NCBI GenBank assembly: GCA_003554345.1
Contig: PWGE01000359.1
Span: 1 to 11,477, forward strand
DNA length: 11,477 nt
Direction of reading: 5' to 3'
Source: T1SED10-198M sp003554345 [NCBI: Candidatus Sumerlaeota bacterium]
Lineage (GTDB): Bacteria; Sumerlaeota; T1SED10-198M
Within the stretch, counting starts at the first letter, position 1, and each line of letters begins with the position of its first letter. The translations under genes and the position numbers were made by a program. Of the stretch, positions 1-7,901 are shown piece by piece. The notes beneath the pieces are model-generated. The model had not been told where the DNA came from. It did not search any database and saw only the letters and a program-made list of their open reading frames with translations.

Positions 1-3000
1 CAGTGCCGGGTATTTTCATAGACTTCTATTCCGGCGATATTCAGAGAAACTCTGCTCTGGTATATACCGGGCTTGAGCTCTGCTGAAAAATTAAAACTTT
101 CGGTGCTTTCAGGCTTTAAGTGGGAAAATGAGGCTGTTCTGGTTTGCGAATCTTTGCCGTCTGATAAAAGAGATAATTGAAAATCGAGTTCGCCTTCGTA
201 CCAGTCTATTTGGGAAGGGTTTTCTATCTGCAGGGTGAAGGTATTTTCGCCGGGCTTGAGAGGCTCTTCTTCCTGTTTTTTCGTTAGAGAAGGGGCATAG
301 TCTGTCACTTCAAAATTTCCATAATGAATAATATTGTCCTTATTGGCTTTAAGATAATATGTGCCTGCTTCATCGGGAACCTGAAGCGGATTGAAAAGGT
401 TATGTTCCCGGGTAAAGTCCTCTCTTCTCGTCAAAACTGATGGTACATTTCTTTCGGAAGAAAAAGGGGCAGAGATTTCAAGATCCTGAGGGCTTTTTTT
501 GCCGGTATGGGAGGGAGTGATTTCTAATGAGGGATGGAGTTCGGGAAGCTGGAGGTCCAGAAGAGGATCGCCGAGTAAAAGAAACATGGCACTGTGAAAT
601 TCGTTTTCTTCCTCGAGATAATAGCTGTTCAAGGTATTACTTACAATTGAGCCGAAATTACGGACATTATCAAAAAATACGTAGTCCTGCAATAACCGTG
701 AAAGGACCATATGTTGGGTGGGATAGCCTTTTCCACTGGGAACAAACAGGGCTATGGCACCACTTCCTCTGGTACGCAGAAAATCTTCAGAAATATTAAT
801 ATTCCAGGGAGGGAGGGGATAATCAATGGCGCCGGTAGAGCAGGTCATCATGGACATAAAAGTAGGACGGTAGTTGGCTTCGAGATTTAAAAAATCACTG
901 TTATCAGAATCGCCTCCGAACAGAATTCTTTCATGGCTGAGGATATTAGGAGCTCCATGTCCCAGGTACTGAGAAAAAGCCACACCTTCCTGGAGTAGGT
1001 CGAGAATATCGCTGGTACACTCCGGACTTACTTTAATTCTTTCCTGATAGGCAACTTCCCATGGTATATAAAAGTTGTCTTCCAGCAAGTAATCTTTGAG
1101 ATGAATTTTCGTGGATTCCAGGACGGGAGGTACGTCTTCGTATAATTTATTTGTATATCTCTCAAATCCATCATCATCAGCCAGATAAGCTATATGATGA
1201 TTCCATTCTTCCATCTCTTCCCTGTTTTTATAGTGGGAGGCTTTATCGAGGTAATTCTCAAAGTCTTCCCTGTTATTGAAAGGTAGACGGGCAAGAATAA
1301 TATCGTTAAAAAATCCCTCACCCAGAAGACTGCCCAGCTTATAATCACTGGCAAAACCCTCTCTGCCACGGTAATAACGCATGGTGGGCACATAATTCCT
1401 GATATCGGTTCCCAACCGGTTCTTGTAATCGTTGGTACAATCACCAAGAAAAATAGCAAACTCGGGAACCACCTCACGGGTAATAGAGAGGCGGTAGGTT
1501 AAAAAGTGCTGGATGGCTTCCGGTGTATGAAGTCCACCAGTAAAAACATGGTATAAGTCCTTGATTGAATAGATGCCTATGAGATGATCAGGATGAATTT
1601 CAGCGTATTGTTCGGCAATGTCTTTAAACTCGGGATGAGTAATAAGCAAAACTTCAGCGTCTTTTTTCAGGGAATCAAGCGGAGGTTCGAAAGGTTCAGG
1701 ATTGGCGGCAGGAACGGTTTGAGCCGGGAAAAAGTGAAAAATACCTTTCTCTTCTGTGCTGCCAGGTAACAAGACATTAATGAGACGATCACCGGCATAA
1801 TTGTATCTTTCATCAAAATGATAAGAATAACGTTTGATGGAGTCGTTCATCTGAAAAAAGACAAGGGGGTAATCATGGTAAATAGTCGGAAGTTCCAGCG
1901 GATTACCGGTTTGCTCTAATGATGTATCAATGACCATGGGGTCGGTGGAATCCAGTCTTATGTTATATTTTACATTGAAATCTGTAAGATAGAGGACATT
2001 ACGAGGGTCATCTTCATTTATTATTGTCAGAGTATGTCTCCGGACACCTCTGAAAACCTGGTGGGGTATTTCCAGTTCTATGCGAAAAAATTCTTCATTA
2101 TTGGTGCTCTCCAGCCTTCCTATTTCTCTGTTATTCCAGGCAATGCGATAGTTCACATCATGAGCTCTATGTGGATTGGCAAAAGAAAGGGAAAGGGGGA
2201 GAGTATCCGGCTGAGTGGAGGAACGGTTGGGAAGAGTGATGGTTTTACTCTGACTGTACTGGTTGCATTCCAGATGATAAAGGATTGCTTCTCGTGCATC
2301 TGGTAAAGCATCAGGGTCCTTATCCGGGAAATAATAATCGCGGGGTGCTGTTGCCTGGTATTCTGTCAGGTAAAAATCCTGTCCGGGTTGCTGTGGTGAA
2401 GATTCCGGAATATGTAAGGGGAATTCTTTTGCCTCTTTTTTTTCGGATTCGGGGAACATTAACCATACCGCGCTTTTATCGGTAAACTTATCCTCATATT
2501 CTGGCTGATAATATATGGCATGGTTTGACCTGATATGGGAAGGAAGTTGGTTGAATTCATGGTCGAAAAAAAGAGGTTTTTCTGCATTGATATCTGGATT
2601 ATCTTCCTCTATTTCTTTAAGGTCTACTTTATAGAAACCCGGCTCTTTATGAAGATAAAAAAAGTGTCCTTCCTGCTGAAAAAATGCGAGCCGTTTCTCG
2701 GTTTCTTCCGGTAAAGAAGGGTGAGAAACGAAATAGGGTAAATGTTCGGCATTAAGAACATGTTTCTCGAAAAATGGGAGCATATGTGAGTTGAAGGACT
2801 TTTCAGTAAGTGATGTTTCGCTGGCAAAATGGATGGAATACTTTAATCTTTCGATTTGATGATTTTGATCATCATATTGTAACGTATCAGATATTCTTAA
2901 CCGGAAAAGGTGAAAGAAATGTACTTTTCCCCTGTACTCAAGGGAAACAGGTAAAGAAGAAACGTTGTCAGAGAACTCAATAAACTCGCCAGTACTGGTG

Positions 3001-3197
3001 TGAGTGTTGTGGAGTTCGATTTTATTGTAGGAATCCTGTGGTAATATTATATAATCAAGGGAAGATTCGCTGTTTTTATTTTGATATTCCAGAGTTAAAG
3101 ATGAAGAAGAAAGCTCGATTATTTCATGATCTGCATAAACATGAACACAGGCAAGGATGAAAAGGGTTATCAGCCAAAGAGACAATTTTCTGGGCAT
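1..3197 (-). CDS. Secreted C25-family (gingipain-like) cysteine peptidase, C-terminus beyond window
   Basis: This minus-strand frame stays open from the ATG at 3197-3195 to the left edge, giving 1065 residues with no stop, so the C-terminus is missing. It starts with a classical signal peptide (M-P-R-K, a hydrophobic core at residues 5-18, and a V-Y-A cleavage site after residue 22). Residues 23 to about 500 are a beta-rich region typical of the part preceding the catalytic domain in this family. The caspase-like C25 domain spans about 512-885. It shows FLGDC (583-587), the catalytic His in YLGHGAP (His747), the catalytic Cys in MMTCSTGA (Cys786), a GAIALFVPSGKG stretch and a closing LLLGDPLLD (GDP at 876-878). 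The His-to-Cys spacing of 39 resembles that of gingipains. From about residue 890 the chain becomes Ig/CARDB-like (LKPGENTF near 980). The protein should cleave peptides outside the cytoplasm. A type IX sorting domain, if present, lies outside the window. An in-frame TAG three codons before the ATG fixes the start. Confidence 0.92.
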   Translation of the reverse strand, partial: MPRKLSLWLITLFILACVHVYADHEIIELSSSSLTLEYQNKNSESSLDYIILPQDSYNKIELHNTHTSTGEFIEFSDNVSSLPVSLEYRGKVHFFHLFRLRISDTLQYDDQNHQIERLKYSIHFASETSLTEKSFNSHMLPFFEKHVLNAEHLPYFVSHPSLPEETEKRLAFFQQEGHFFYLHKEPGFYKVDLKEIEEDNPDINAEKPLFFDHEFNQLPSHIRSNHAIYYQPEYEDKFTDKSAVWLMFPESEKKEAKEFPLHIPESSPQQPGQDFYLTEYQATAPRDYYFPDKDPDALPDAREAILYHLECNQYSQSKTITLPNRSSTQPDTLPLSLSFANPHRAHDVNYRIAWNNREIGRLESTNNEEFFRIELEIPHQVFRGVRRHTLTIINEDDPRNVLYLTDFNVKYNIRLDSTDPMVIDTSLEQTGNPLELPTIYHDYPLVFFQMNDSIKRYSYHFDERYNYAGDRLINVLLPGSTEEKGIFHFFPAQTVPAANPEPFEPPLDSLKKDAEVLLITHPEFKDIAEQYAEIHPDHLIGIYSIKDLYHVFTGGLHTPEAIQHFLTYRLSITREVVPEFAIFLGDCTNDYKNRLGTDIRNYVPTMRYYRGREGFASDYKLGSLLGEGFFNDIILARLPFNNREDFENYLDKASHYKNREEMEEWNHHIAYLADDDGFERYTNKLYEDVPPVLESTKIHLKDYLLEDNFYIPWEVAYQERIKVSPECTSDILDLLQEGVAFSQYLGHGAPNILSHERILFGGDSDNSDFLNLEANYRPTFMSMMTCSTGAIDYPLPPWNINISEDFLRTRGSGAIALFVPSGKGYPTQHMVLSRLLQDYVFFDNVRNFGSIVSNTLNSYYLEEENEFHSAMFLLLGDPLLDLQLPELHPSLEITPSHTGKKSPQDLEISAPFSSERNVPSVLTRREDFTREHNLFNPLQVPDEAGTYYLKANKDNIIHYGNFEVTDYAPSLTKKQEEEPLKPGENTFTLQIENPSQIDWYEGELDFQLSLLSDGKDSQTRTASFSHLKPESTESFNFSAELKPGIYQSRVSLNIAGIEVYENTRH

Positions 3198-4034
3198 ATA
3201 TGGCTATTGTTTCGCTCTCTTTTAATACTATGTATTGTATTATTTTCTGTTTTTTTTTCAACTTTTTTAAGCCGTATGAATGCCGGAAGCTACTACATTA
3301 AACAGGGAAGACAGATATCAGATCAGATTGAAGCCATGCATGCTGCCGTACCTCTGGGAGACTTTACTCCCCAGAAAGAGATGGCGCGGGATTATTTTAC
3401 AAGGGGATTGGAGTTGTTTCCGGTATATGGATGGGGGCATTATCAGTATGGCAGATTCCTTTATTACAGCATCGTTCTGGAAGAAGACTTTCAAGAAAAA
3501 GCCCTGCAGGAGGCTCTGGAACAGTACAAAATCTGCAAGCAAAATTTTGACAACATTGATATTCATAAGGAAATGGGGATAACGTATTACTATCTGGAGG
3601 AATATGAAAAAGCGAAGGAATATTTATACAACCATCTTAAGCTGGTAGCAGGTGATGTTACCACCCTCCAGATGCTGGGTCATTGCCATTTTGAAGTGGA
3701 AGAATTTGAAGACGCTATTGAATATTACAGCCGGTCACTTGAGTTAAAAGAAGATGCTAATATATATAATTATATCGGAGTGGCTTACAGTCACATGAGG
3801 GACTTCGAGAATGCCCTGGAACCGTTTGAAAGAGCAGTTGAGCTTGATCCTAATCTTGCCCCCGTATATGAGAATCTGGCGGCTTTGTATGGTTATCGCC
3901 TTGAAGAAAAAGACTATCAAAAAGCGGTGGAATGTTACCAGAAATATTTGATTTTAGAACCTGACACTCCGGATAAAAGGGTGATTGAACGTCGCATTCG
4001 TTATCTTAACCATCGAGCAGAGCAGGTCTCCTGA
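3126..4034 (+). CDS. Membrane-anchored tetratricopeptide-repeat protein
   Basis: The 302-residue protein has a short basic N-terminus, one hydrophobic segment (about 25-48) that should act as an uncleaved signal anchor, and then a soluble part built from TPR helices. Four repeats are clear at about 145-176, 178-211, 212-245 and 246-281, with typical Y-x-x-L-E-E-Y-E-K-A and N-Y-I-G-V-A-Y patterns and D-P turns. The region 60-140 is helical and may hold one degenerate repeat. TPRs are protein-binding scaffolds, and no enzymatic motif is visible. The start is uncertain: ATG codons at 3126 and 3141 both lack a good Shine-Dalgarno and both lie inside the divergent protease gene, and a TTG near 3207 would still keep the membrane helix. 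A TATAAT at 3050-3055 is a possible -10 without a convincing -35. Its pairing with a secreted protease suggests an envelope role, but this is inference. Confidence 0.85.
   Translation: MICINMNTGKDEKGYQPKRQFSGHIWLLFRSLLILCIVLFSVFFSTFLSRMNAGSYYIKQGRQISDQIEAMHAAVPLGDFTPQKEMARDYFTRGLELFPVYGWGHYQYGRFLYYSIVLEEDFQEKALQEALEQYKICKQNFDNIDIHKEMGITYYYLEEYEKAKEYLYNHLKLVAGDVTTLQMLGHCHFEVEEFEDAIEYYSRSLELKEDANIYNYIGVAYSHMRDFENALEPFERAVELDPNLAPVYENLAALYGYRLEEKDYQKAVECYQKYLILEPDTPDKRVIERRIRYLNHRAEQVS
3234..3261 (-). promoter_or_regulatory. Candidate promoter of the C25 protease, inside the TPR gene
   Basis: Read on the minus strand, TTGAAA (3261-3256) is followed after 16 nt by TACAAT (3239-3234), giving a leader of about 30 nt before the protease ATG. 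The stretch also encodes the transmembrane helix of the TPR protein and is A/T-rich for that reason, so the match could be chance. A purine-rich AGAGAG (3220-3215) is the only ribosome-binding-like motif, and it sits about 17 nt before the ATG, further than ideal. Confidence 0.4.
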
Positions 4035-4051
4035 ACTTCTTTATTTCAGGA
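4029..4051 (+). other. Weak hairpin after the TPR gene
   Basis: TCCTGAA (4029-4035) and TTCAGGA (4045-4051) form a 7-bp stem with a 9-nt loop spanning the stop codon of the TPR gene. No T-run follows, so it is not a convincing intrinsic terminator. It may only slow transcription or mean nothing. Confidence 0.25.
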
Positions 4052-4120
4052 TAATGACCTGACGAATCAGATATTAATGTATCAGTAAATTTCTGAAACT
4101 TTCTCTATATATTAAAGTCT

Positions 4121-4149
4121 TTGCAATTCTGGATTGAATATATTATAAT
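4121..4149 (+). promoter_or_regulatory. Sigma-70-type promoter of lysA-tadA
   Basis: TTGCAA (4121-4126) and a perfect TATAAT (4144-4149) are separated by exactly 17 nt. Transcription would begin near 4156, giving a leader of about 40 nt before the lysA ATG. No regulatory fold or operator is evident in that leader. Confidence 0.8.
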
Positions 4150-4194
4150 AATATGCTTAAACAAAAATAGAGATTACAAAGAAAGGAATAACCA

Positions 4195-5463
4195 ATGGAA
4201 AGAAAGGGATTCTCGAAAGAAAATGGTAAAATGCTGTGTGATTCAGTGCCGGTCGAAGATCTGGTACGGGAATATGGAACGCCGCTTTATATTTACAGTG
4301 GAGGGTTGTTTGAAGAGAACCTCCTGCGTTTTAAAGAAGCCTTCAAGGAACTTTCCCCCTTGATTTGCTACTCGGTAAAATCCAATTCTTGTGGCGCATT
4401 GCTTCAGCTGGTGAAACAAAATGGTCTGGGAGCAGACATTGTTTCAGGCGGGGAACTGTACCGTGCTCTGAGGGTTGGTATACCGGCAGATTCTATTGTT
4501 TTTGCCGGTGTCGGAAAGACACGTTCTGAGATTGAAGAGGCTTTGGAAGCCGGAGTATACCTTTTTAATGTCGAGTCGATACCGGAAGCTCAGGAGATAA
4601 GTGAAGCGGCTGGAAAACTTGGCAAAACAGCACGTATTGCAATCAGGGTGAATCCTGATGTGAAAGCTGATACCCACAAACATATCACAACCGGAACCAA
4701 AGAAAATAAATTTGGAATTGACCTGGAAGTGGCAGAAAAATATTTTCAGCAGATTAATGAACTTCCTCACCTGGAACTGATAGGTGTCCATTGCCATATC
4801 GGTTCTCAGATTACTGATGTTGCCCCCTATGTTAATGCTATGAAGCGGGTTGTGCGATTCGTGAATATGTTACGGGAGGAAGGAATACATATTAAAGTCC
4901 TTAATCTGGGTGGTGGTTACGGTGTTGCTTATCATCCTGAAGAAAATCCCCTGGATTTAATAACCCTGGGGAAAGAGCTCAAGAAAATCCTGGAGGGGTT
5001 AGATTGCCAGATCATCATGGAACCAGGACGTTTTATTTCGGCTCCTGCGGGTATTCTTGCTACCCGTGTAATTTATGTGAAAGAGGGAATAAAGAAAACA
5101 TTTGTCATTATTGACGGGGCGGTATCAGAATTCATTCGTCCGGTCCTCTATGATGGTTATCATGAAGTAGAACCGATTCAGGATAAGCAGGGTCGAAAAA
5201 ATAAAGTGGTGGATGTAGTGGGCCCCATATGCGAATCGGGCGATTTTTTTGCTAAGGACCGTGAATTGCAAGAGGTGCAATCTGGAGAGTACCTGGCAGT
5301 CAGAGATACCGGTGCCTATGGATTCGCCATGGCATCTAATTATAATTCTCGTCCTTTTGTTTCTGAAGTGGTTGTTTATGACAGGAATCATTATCTGGTG
5401 CGGCAGAAAAACACCTATGCCGATCTGGTGAAAGATGAAATCCTGGTATCTGAATGGCAATAA
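4195..5463 (+). CDS. lysA: Diaminopimelate decarboxylase
   Basis: LysA is a PLP enzyme that decarboxylates meso-diaminopimelate to L-lysine, the last step of the DAP pathway. At 422 residues it has the normal family length (fold type III, alanine-racemase-like barrel followed by a beta domain). Visible motifs are the PLP lysine in CYSVKSNS (Lys62), HCHIGSQ (199-205), the phosphate-binding GGGYG (239-243), EPGR (276-279), CESGD with the cross-subunit active-site Cys (Cys346), and GAYGFAMASNYNSRP (373-387). The usual D-A-G-M-N-D-L-I-R-P stretch reads D-G-A-V-S-E-F-I-R-P (308-316), a small departure that leaves the R-P intact. The start is supported by AAAGGA 7-8 nt upstream. The gene is transcribed from the consensus promoter just upstream, and its end overlaps the deaminase gene by 10 nt, so the two are probably translationally coupled. 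An ornithine or arginine decarboxylase is less likely given the length and the CESGD and GAYGF motifs. Confidence 0.95.
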   Translation: MERKGFSKENGKMLCDSVPVEDLVREYGTPLYIYSGGLFEENLLRFKEAFKELSPLICYSVKSNSCGALLQLVKQNGLGADIVSGGELYRALRVGIPADSIVFAGVGKTRSEIEEALEAGVYLFNVESIPEAQEISEAAGKLGKTARIAIRVNPDVKADTHKHITTGTKENKFGIDLEVAEKYFQQINELPHLELIGVHCHIGSQITDVAPYVNAMKRVVRFVNMLREEGIHIKVLNLGGGYGVAYHPEENPLDLITLGKELKKILEGLDCQIIMEPGRFISAPAGILATRVIYVKEGIKKTFVIIDGAVSEFIRPVLYDGYHEVEPIQDKQGRKNKVVDVVGPICESGDFFAKDRELQEVQSGEYLAVRDTGAYGFAMASNYNSRPFVSEVVVYDRNHYLVRQKNTYADLVKDEILVSEWQ

Positions 5464-5915
5464 AAGGATGTCAGCAAGACAGTTATTATATGCGGCTGGC
5501 CCTGGAGCAGGCGGTAAAAGCGTATGAATGTGATGAAGTGCCTGTAGGGGCAGTTTTAGTATATTGCGATAGAATCATAGCTGTTGACCATGACAGACGG
5601 GAAGAATTACAGGACATAACGGCCCATGCCGAGCTTTTGTGTATACGACGGGCAAATCACCTTTTTCAAAGCTGGCGTCTGGAGGATTGTCGACTGTATG
5701 TTACCCTTGAACCATGTGTGATGTGTGCTTCTGCTCTTATTCAGGCGCGTGTCTCCTCTCTGGTATACGGCGCATCCAGCCCCAAATTTGGTGCCATTCA
5801 ATTATATGATTATTTTAATAACCCTTCTACCCTGTATCAGGTGGATGTCACCGGTGGCTTGATGGCAGACGAGAGTGCCTCTCTTCTTCAACAGTTTTTT
5901 CGCCAGAAACGCTGA
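5454..5915 (+). CDS. tadA: TadA-like zinc-dependent (tRNA adenosine) deaminase
   Basis: TadA deaminates A34 of tRNA-Arg(ACG) to inosine for wobble decoding. The 153-residue protein has the complete cytidine-deaminase-fold zinc site: H-A-E (His58, catalytic Glu60) and P-C-V-M-C (Cys88, Cys91). V-P-V-G-A-V-L-V lies at 29-36 and the usual C-terminal A-D-E...L-L-x-x-F-F-R-x-K-R at about 138-153. Two regions differ from typical TadA. The H-N motif before R-R-E reads H-D (Asp47), and the loop usually written GAxDPKxGAxGSL reads GASSPKFGAIQLY (107-119), losing the Asp and one or more residues. The downstream N-H pair is also absent. The catalytic function therefore looks intact but the RNA-contact surface is altered. 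It may be a divergent TadA or a relative with another substrate. The start overlaps the lysA stop (ATGGCAATAA), with only a weak ribosome-binding site, which fits translational coupling. Confidence 0.85.
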   Translation: MAIKGCQQDSYYMRLALEQAVKAYECDEVPVGAVLVYCDRIIAVDHDRREELQDITAHAELLCIRRANHLFQSWRLEDCRLYVTLEPCVMCASALIQARVSSLVYGASSPKFGAIQLYDYFNNPSTLYQVDVTGGLMADESASLLQQFFRQKR

Positions 5916-5978
5916 CTTTTCGTACCTGGTTTTTGACCGTTTTTACGCCAGAGGGCCCATGTGTATCTGTGTCTTTTA

Positions 5979-6006
5979 TTGATAATTGCCGAAAATAAAA
6001 TATAAT
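5979..6006 (+). promoter_or_regulatory. Sigma-70-type promoter of the yebC-ruvCAB operon
   Basis: TTGATA (5979-5984) and a perfect TATAAT (6001-6006) are 16 nt apart in the gap between tadA and yebC. Transcription would begin near 6013, about 30 nt before the yebC ATG, with AAGGAG (6029-6034) as ribosome-binding site. No LexA-type box was recognised around it, although ruv genes are SOS-controlled in some bacteria. Confidence 0.8.
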
Positions 6007-6041
6007 TTTTCAGATAAGGATATAAAAAAAGGAGTTGAATA

Positions 6042-6794
6042 ATGTCAGGACATTCTAAATGGCATTCTATACGACATAAAAAAGCAGCAGAAGATGCCAA
6101 AAAAGGTAAAGTTTTTACCAAGATTACCCGTGAATTAACTATGGCGGCTAAAGCAGGTGGTGGTGACCCTGAACATAATCCCCGTTTAAGGGTGGCTATA
6201 GAGTCTGCCAAAGCTGTTAATATGCCCAAAGAAAATATTGGCAGGGCAATAAAAAAGGGTACTGGCGAACTTCCAGGGGTCACGTACGAAGAAGTGGTCT
6301 ACGAAGGATATGGGCCCGGAGGAGTGGCTGTGCTCGTTGAGGTGACCACCGACAATAAAAATCGCAGTACCGCGGAAATACGCCATATATTTTCGAAGTA
6401 TGATGGAAATCTGGGCGAAGATGGATGTGTTTCATGGATGTTTGAACGTAAAGGTGTGATATATATACCAGCTGAAAGTGTTGATGAAGACCAACTGCTG
6501 GAGGTGGCCATAAACGCCGGAGCTGAAGATGTGAAGTATGAAGATGCCGAGCTCTTGGAAGTCCATACCTCCCCCCAGGAACTTGGCGATGTGCGCAAAA
6601 AACTGGAAGAAGAAGGTGTTGAAGTGAAACGCGCTGAACTGGTGCAGATTCCTGTGAATACAGTGCCCCTGAATGAATCGAATGCTCCGCGTGTTTTGAA
6701 GATGTTAGAAGCTCTCGATGATAACGATGATGTGAATAAGGTCTGGGCAAACTTTGATATACCGGAAGAGGTGATGGAGAAGTTAGAAGAATGA
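6042..6794 (+). CDS. yebC: YebC/TACO1-family protein
   Basis: The 250-residue protein has the full family length and opens with the hallmark M-S-G-H-S-K-W-H-S-I (usually G-H-S-K-W-A-N-I), followed by K-x-F-T-K-I-x-R-E-L, N-P-R-L-R, N-M-P-K-E-N-I-x-R-A-I-K-K-G and Y-E-G-Y-G-P-G-G (about 87-94). This family acts in the cytoplasm. Members have been described as DNA-binding transcriptional regulators and, more recently, as translation factors that relieve ribosome stalling in the manner of human TACO1. The sequence does not decide between these roles. AAGGAG 7 nt before the ATG is an excellent ribosome-binding site. The gene leads the operon and its stop overlaps the ruvC start by 4 nt (ATGA), an arrangement found in many bacteria. 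Confidence 0.95.
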   Translation: MSGHSKWHSIRHKKAAEDAKKGKVFTKITRELTMAAKAGGGDPEHNPRLRVAIESAKAVNMPKENIGRAIKKGTGELPGVTYEEVVYEGYGPGGVAVLVEVTTDNKNRSTAEIRHIFSKYDGNLGEDGCVSWMFERKGVIYIPAESVDEDQLLEVAINAGAEDVKYEDAELLEVHTSPQELGDVRKKLEEEGVEVKRAELVQIPVNTVPLNESNAPRVLKMLEALDDNDDVNKVWANFDIPEEVMEKLEE

Positions 6795-7285
6795 GTCTCA
6801 TTCTTGCCTTTGACCCTGGACTTGCTAACCTGGGTTATGCCGTTGTTTCAGAAGAAAAGAATGTTCTTAAACTTCATTATCTGGATATTATCAAGACCTC
6901 CTCAAAAGAGCCTCTGGAAAAAAGGTTGTATGACCTGGGGAGTTCTGTGGAAGAATTGATTTCCCATTATGAACCTTCGGCGGTATGTACGGAATCTGTA
7001 TTTCTTAATATGAACCAGAAGTCAGTTATGAATGTGGCTATGGTGATCGGAATAATCGGTTACTTTGCCGCCCGGGCCGCCCTGCCGTTTCATCCATACT
7101 CTCCTCTTCAGATTAAACAGGCGGTGACAGGACAGGGAAGGGCTTCTAAAGAACAGGTTCAGCAAATGCTTTTTCACTTTTTTCCGACAATGCGTGGCTC
7201 GAAAGTTTTCCATGCCTCTGATGCAGTGGCAGTGGCTTATTGCCATTTGAAAATGGCAAGATTTAAAAGTTTTATGGTTAAATGA
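6791..7285 (+). CDS. ruvC: Crossover junction endodeoxyribonuclease RuvC
   Basis: RuvC is a dimeric, Mg-dependent RNase-H-fold nuclease that cuts Holliday junctions symmetrically, working with RuvAB. The 164-residue protein is of standard length. The acidic catalytic residues can be placed at Asp8 (A-F-D-P-G), Glu68 (C-T-E-S-V-F) and His141/Asp144 (H-A-S-D-A-V-A-V-A). The V-T-G-Q-G-R-A-S-K-E-Q-V segment (112-123) matches the conserved V-T-G-N-G-x-A-x-K-x-Q-V. The stretch usually containing Q-A-R-G after the catalytic Glu reads A-M-V-I-G (83-87), so a conserved Arg is missing there, but no catalytic residue is lost. The start codon overlaps the yebC stop (ATGA), indicating coupled translation. 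The stop is followed after 4 nt by ruvA. Confidence 0.94.
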   Translation: MSLILAFDPGLANLGYAVVSEEKNVLKLHYLDIIKTSSKEPLEKRLYDLGSSVEELISHYEPSAVCTESVFLNMNQKSVMNVAMVIGIIGYFAARAALPFHPYSPLQIKQAVTGQGRASKEQVQQMLFHFFPTMRGSKVFHASDAVAVAYCHLKMARFKSFMVK

Positions 7286-7289
7286 TGCC

Positions 7290-7901
7290 ATGTTAAATCA
7301 CCTGACGGGTAAAATTTTTTCTTTGAATGACCATGTGCTTGTTGTGGATGTTCATGGCATTGGAATCAACGTTTTTATTACGCGTACGGTTCGTGAAGAA
7401 ATTGTGACCAATGACAGAGAGGATATATTTCTCTATTCCCGCCTTATCGGAAGGGACGGCGATTACGTCGTATATGGTTTTTATGATGAACAGGAACGCC
7501 TGGTATTCGACCATTTGAGACAGGTCCAGGGGGTGGGTGCCCGGACTTCAATATTGATCCTTTCTCATCTGTCCAGTCCCGATGTATTAAGGGCAGTACG
7601 GGAGGAGAAAGGTGAGGTTTTTTCCGCGGTGAAGGGAATCGGAAAAAAGGTCGCAGATAGAATAGTATTGGAACTGAAAAATAAAATTGATACGATTTGG
7701 GCATATGAAGAACATACGACAGGCTCCCATGGAGAAGTTCTGACGGAATCGATAACTGAACCGGCTGTGAGGGCGCTCGTTCATCTTGGTTGTAAACGCA
7801 CTCAGGCAAAAAATACTGTTGAGAAGGTTCTTAAGAAAGTGGATTCTCCGTTGAGCCTGGAAGAAATAATTAAAGAGTCTTTGAAGGTGTACAACGAGTG
7901 A
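7290..7901 (+). CDS. ruvA: Holliday junction branch migration protein RuvA
   Basis: RuvA forms tetramers that hold the four-way junction flat and load the RuvB motor. The 203-residue protein shows the N-terminal OB-fold (residues 1-63, beginning M-L-N-H-L-T-G-K-I), ending in the conserved D-Y-V-V-Y-G-F. Two helix-hairpin-helix motifs follow (V-Q-G-V-G-A-R-T and [16 protein letters not shown]), and the C-terminal RuvB-binding helical domain comes after a flexible linker at about 140-157. The second residue, usually I or Y in the M-I-x-x-L-x-G start, is Leu here. The ATG at 7290 is the only sensible start: an ATG at 7285 is out of frame and stops at once. There is little Shine-Dalgarno, so translation probably depends on ribosomes finishing ruvC 4 nt upstream. 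Confidence 0.95.
   Translation: MLNHLTGKIFSLNDHVLVVDVHGIGINVFITRTVREEIVTNDREDIFLYSRLIGRDGDYVVYGFYDEQERLVFDHLRQVQGVGARTSILILSHLSSPDVLRAVREEKGEVFSAVKGIGKKVADRIVLELKNKIDTIWAYEEHTTGSHGEVLTESITEPAVRALVHLGCKRTQAKNTVEKVLKKVDSPLSLEEIIKESLKVYNE

Noticed and set aside
527-2485. Several short plus-strand open frames between 527 and 2485, and a minus-strand one at 1190-1477
   Set aside because: They are out-of-frame shadows of the C25 protease, whose minus-strand frame is continuous and carries the catalytic motifs.
3050-3055. TATAAT as the -10 of the TPR gene
   Set aside because: The nearest -35-like hexamer (TTGTAG, 3025-3030) is 19 nt away and poor, and the leader would be long, so it is mentioned with the gene but not called as a promoter.
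5916-6041. Possible signal-recognition-particle RNA after tadA, as in many Firmicutes
   Set aside because: The gap is only 126 nt, is taken up largely by the yebC promoter and leader, and shows no conserved SRP-RNA core or long helix.
6280-6801. A 173-codon minus-strand open frame opposite yebC and the ruvC start
   Set aside because: It lies entirely antisense to well-conserved yebC, has a composition rich in His, Ser and Leu typical of a shadow frame, and shows no family motif or ribosome-binding site.
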